This document shows positions 4,428-5,410 of a stretch of DNA of 5,410 bases, piece after piece (the stretch's first letter is position 1; the number at the start of each line of letters is the position of its first letter). Origin of the DNA: Microbacteriaceae bacterium. Its GTDB lineage: Bacteria > Actinomycetota > Actinomycetes > Actinomycetales > Microbacteriaceae. The notes beneath the pieces are model-generated. The model was not told the DNA's origin, made no database searches, and worked only from the letters and a program-made list of their open reading frames with translations. The DNA lies in assembly GCA_947486475.1 (NCBI GenBank), contig CANKTR010000062.1, forward strand, positions 1-5,410. The letters are read 5' to 3'. A program made the position numbers and the translations under genes.

Positions 4428-5410
4428 CCCTTTTCGAGAACGGCCCGGACCTCGCCGACGAGCGTTTGCCAGCGCGCGTGTTCCTGGCTCCCAACGATGA
4501 GGTAATTGGTGACGAAACCGAAGCTTGCGCGGTGGGTGACATCGGCAAAACCCGCCTGCCCGCCGAAACCGTCGTGGCCAAACGAGTCCGGGCTCAGCAG
4601 TGGCGATCGCGCCTCACATTCGAGCATCACACCGAATCCGCGCTCGGGCCACGGACCGGGCTCGCCCCACACCGACGGCCCGGTTACGCGACGTTCTCGC
4701 ATAACACCCACCGTCGTGTCGGAAAGAACTCGCACGCCACTAGTCGAGGTCACGGTTGACGACCACATGGCAGCCAACCCCCTCGCCGTCGAGATGCCGT
4801 TCGCGCCGGGAAGCACGCCCTGATAAACCCGGGGGTCGTTGTAGCCGATGTTGGGGTGAATACCTGCGCCGGCGGGAAACGCGTTCCCGAACGACATCGC
4901 GCGTGACTGCAAATCAGCCGGTGAGCCCGGCTCTAGCGCGCGTCCGACAGGCCAATCGGTTTCGACGAATTCCGCAACGCGTTCGCAGTGTTCCGAGGGC
5001 AATCCAATCCACGCTTCGACACCGAGCGGGTGAGCGAGTTCGTCGTGCAGCATCGCGCTGAGGCTCCGACCGTCAACACGGCGAACCAACTCGTCGACGA
5101 GCGTTCCAAAGGTGATCGCGTGATACGCATACTCCGTTCCGGGCTCCCACAGCGGTTCCTGTGAGAGCAGCTCGCGAATCACGCTGTCGTGGTCGAGCAC
5201 TTGGTCGAGGGTCATGTCGCCGCGCACAGCGGACAGCCCCGCACGGTGCTCCATCAAACCTCGAACGGTCAACGTAGTGCTGATCGCGCTGAACTCGGGC
5301 CAGTACTCGACGAGTGGCGCATCGGGATCGAGCGCGCCGGACTCAACGAGCGTCGCGACCAGAATCGAGACGAGCCCCTTGGTGTTGGAGAACATGAGCG
5401 AAAGAGTGCC
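4424..5410 (-). CDS. Beta-lactamase-fold serine hydrolase (EstB/class C type), N-terminus outside window
   Basis: The frame enters from the right edge and gives 328 residues; the true start, perhaps 50-80 residues upstream by family length, is not in view. The visible ATG at 5395 is inside the gene, because the frame stays open before it (GTLSL) and the catalytic motif follows at once. Numbered from the edge, nucleophile Ser8 and Lys11 form SxxK (FSNTKGLVSI). Tyr96 in EYAYHAITFGTLVDEL takes the place of the YxN tyrosine, and GHDGFGG at 278-284 takes the place of the KTG/HxG motif. LMEHRAGL (52-59) is also typical of the family. Related proteins are esterases, D-amino-acid peptidases or penicillin-binding-like enzymes. 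The YHA and GHDG forms point to the esterase-like branch rather than a true beta-lactamase, so a resistance role should not be assumed. The substrate is unknown. The toxin-antitoxin operon starts 31 nt downstream. Confidence 0.88.
   Translation of the reverse strand, partial: GTLSLMFSNTKGLVSILVATLVESGALDPDAPLVEYWPEFSAISTTLTVRGLMEHRAGLSAVRGDMTLDQVLDHDSVIRELLSQEPLWEPGTEYAYHAITFGTLVDELVRRVDGRSLSAMLHDELAHPLGVEAWIGLPSEHCERVAEFVETDWPVGRALEPGSPADLQSRAMSFGNAFPAGAGIHPNIGYNDPRVYQGVLPGANGISTARGLAAMWSSTVTSTSGVRVLSDTTVGVMRERRVTGPSVWGEPGPWPERGFGVMLECEARSPLLSPDSFGHDGFGGQAGFADVTHRASFGFVTNYLIVGSQEHARWQTLVGEVRAVLEKG

Noticed and set aside
4310..4759. A 149-codon plus-strand frame opposite the hydrolase and antitoxin
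   Set aside because: Both minus-strand genes have clear catalytic or family motifs; this frame has none.

Overview
The window looks like chromosome from a high-G+C Gram-positive bacterium (Actinomycetota), most likely Micrococcales and perhaps Microbacteriaceae. The phylum call rests on a WhiB1-type iron-sulfur protein beside a PdtaS-type histidine kinase. The order and orientation (pdtaS convergent with whiB1, a small membrane protein gene divergent from whiB1) resemble the Rv3217c-whiB1-pdtaS neighbourhood of Mycobacterium tuberculosis as I remember it. The family-level call is only inference from overall style.

Left part (1-2603), a conserved core block. The 3' end of a ParA/CpaE-like ATPase gene is followed after 10 nt by a complete 495-aa PdtaS-like sensor kinase (+). 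The kinase gene converges on whiB1 (-), and a perfect 11-bp hairpin lies between their stop codons. A 177-bp divergent intergenic region with small repeats separates whiB1 from a gene for a four-helix membrane protein of unknown function (+).

Middle part (2604-3842), metal and oxidant handling. A VIT1/CCC1-family Fe/Mn transporter gene (+) is preceded by a plausible promoter whose spacer holds a DtxR/IdeR-like iron-box candidate. It runs tail to tail into a Bcp/PrxQ peroxiredoxin gene (-); the two stop codons share the four bases CTAG and no terminator is visible between them.

Right part (3843-5410), all on the minus strand. A 5'-truncated beta-lactamase-fold serine hydrolase (SxxK esterase type) is followed by a Phd/YefM antitoxin and a RelE-family toxin that overlap by 8 nt, and then 18 nt later by bcp. 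The antitoxin promoter is very clear (TTGACC-17-TACAAT). Its -35 box contains the hydrolase stop codon, its -10 lies in a near-perfect 22-bp palindrome, and its spacing predicts a leaderless mRNA starting at the antitoxin ATG. The bcp start has the same -10 to ATG geometry.

I see no CRISPR array, RNA gene, transposase or phage gene. I found no clearly new multi-gene system. The points most worth a second look are regulatory: the iron-box candidate, the embedded leaderless toxin-antitoxin promoter and operator, the shared stop codons of the transporter and peroxiredoxin genes, and the structured whiB1 leader.
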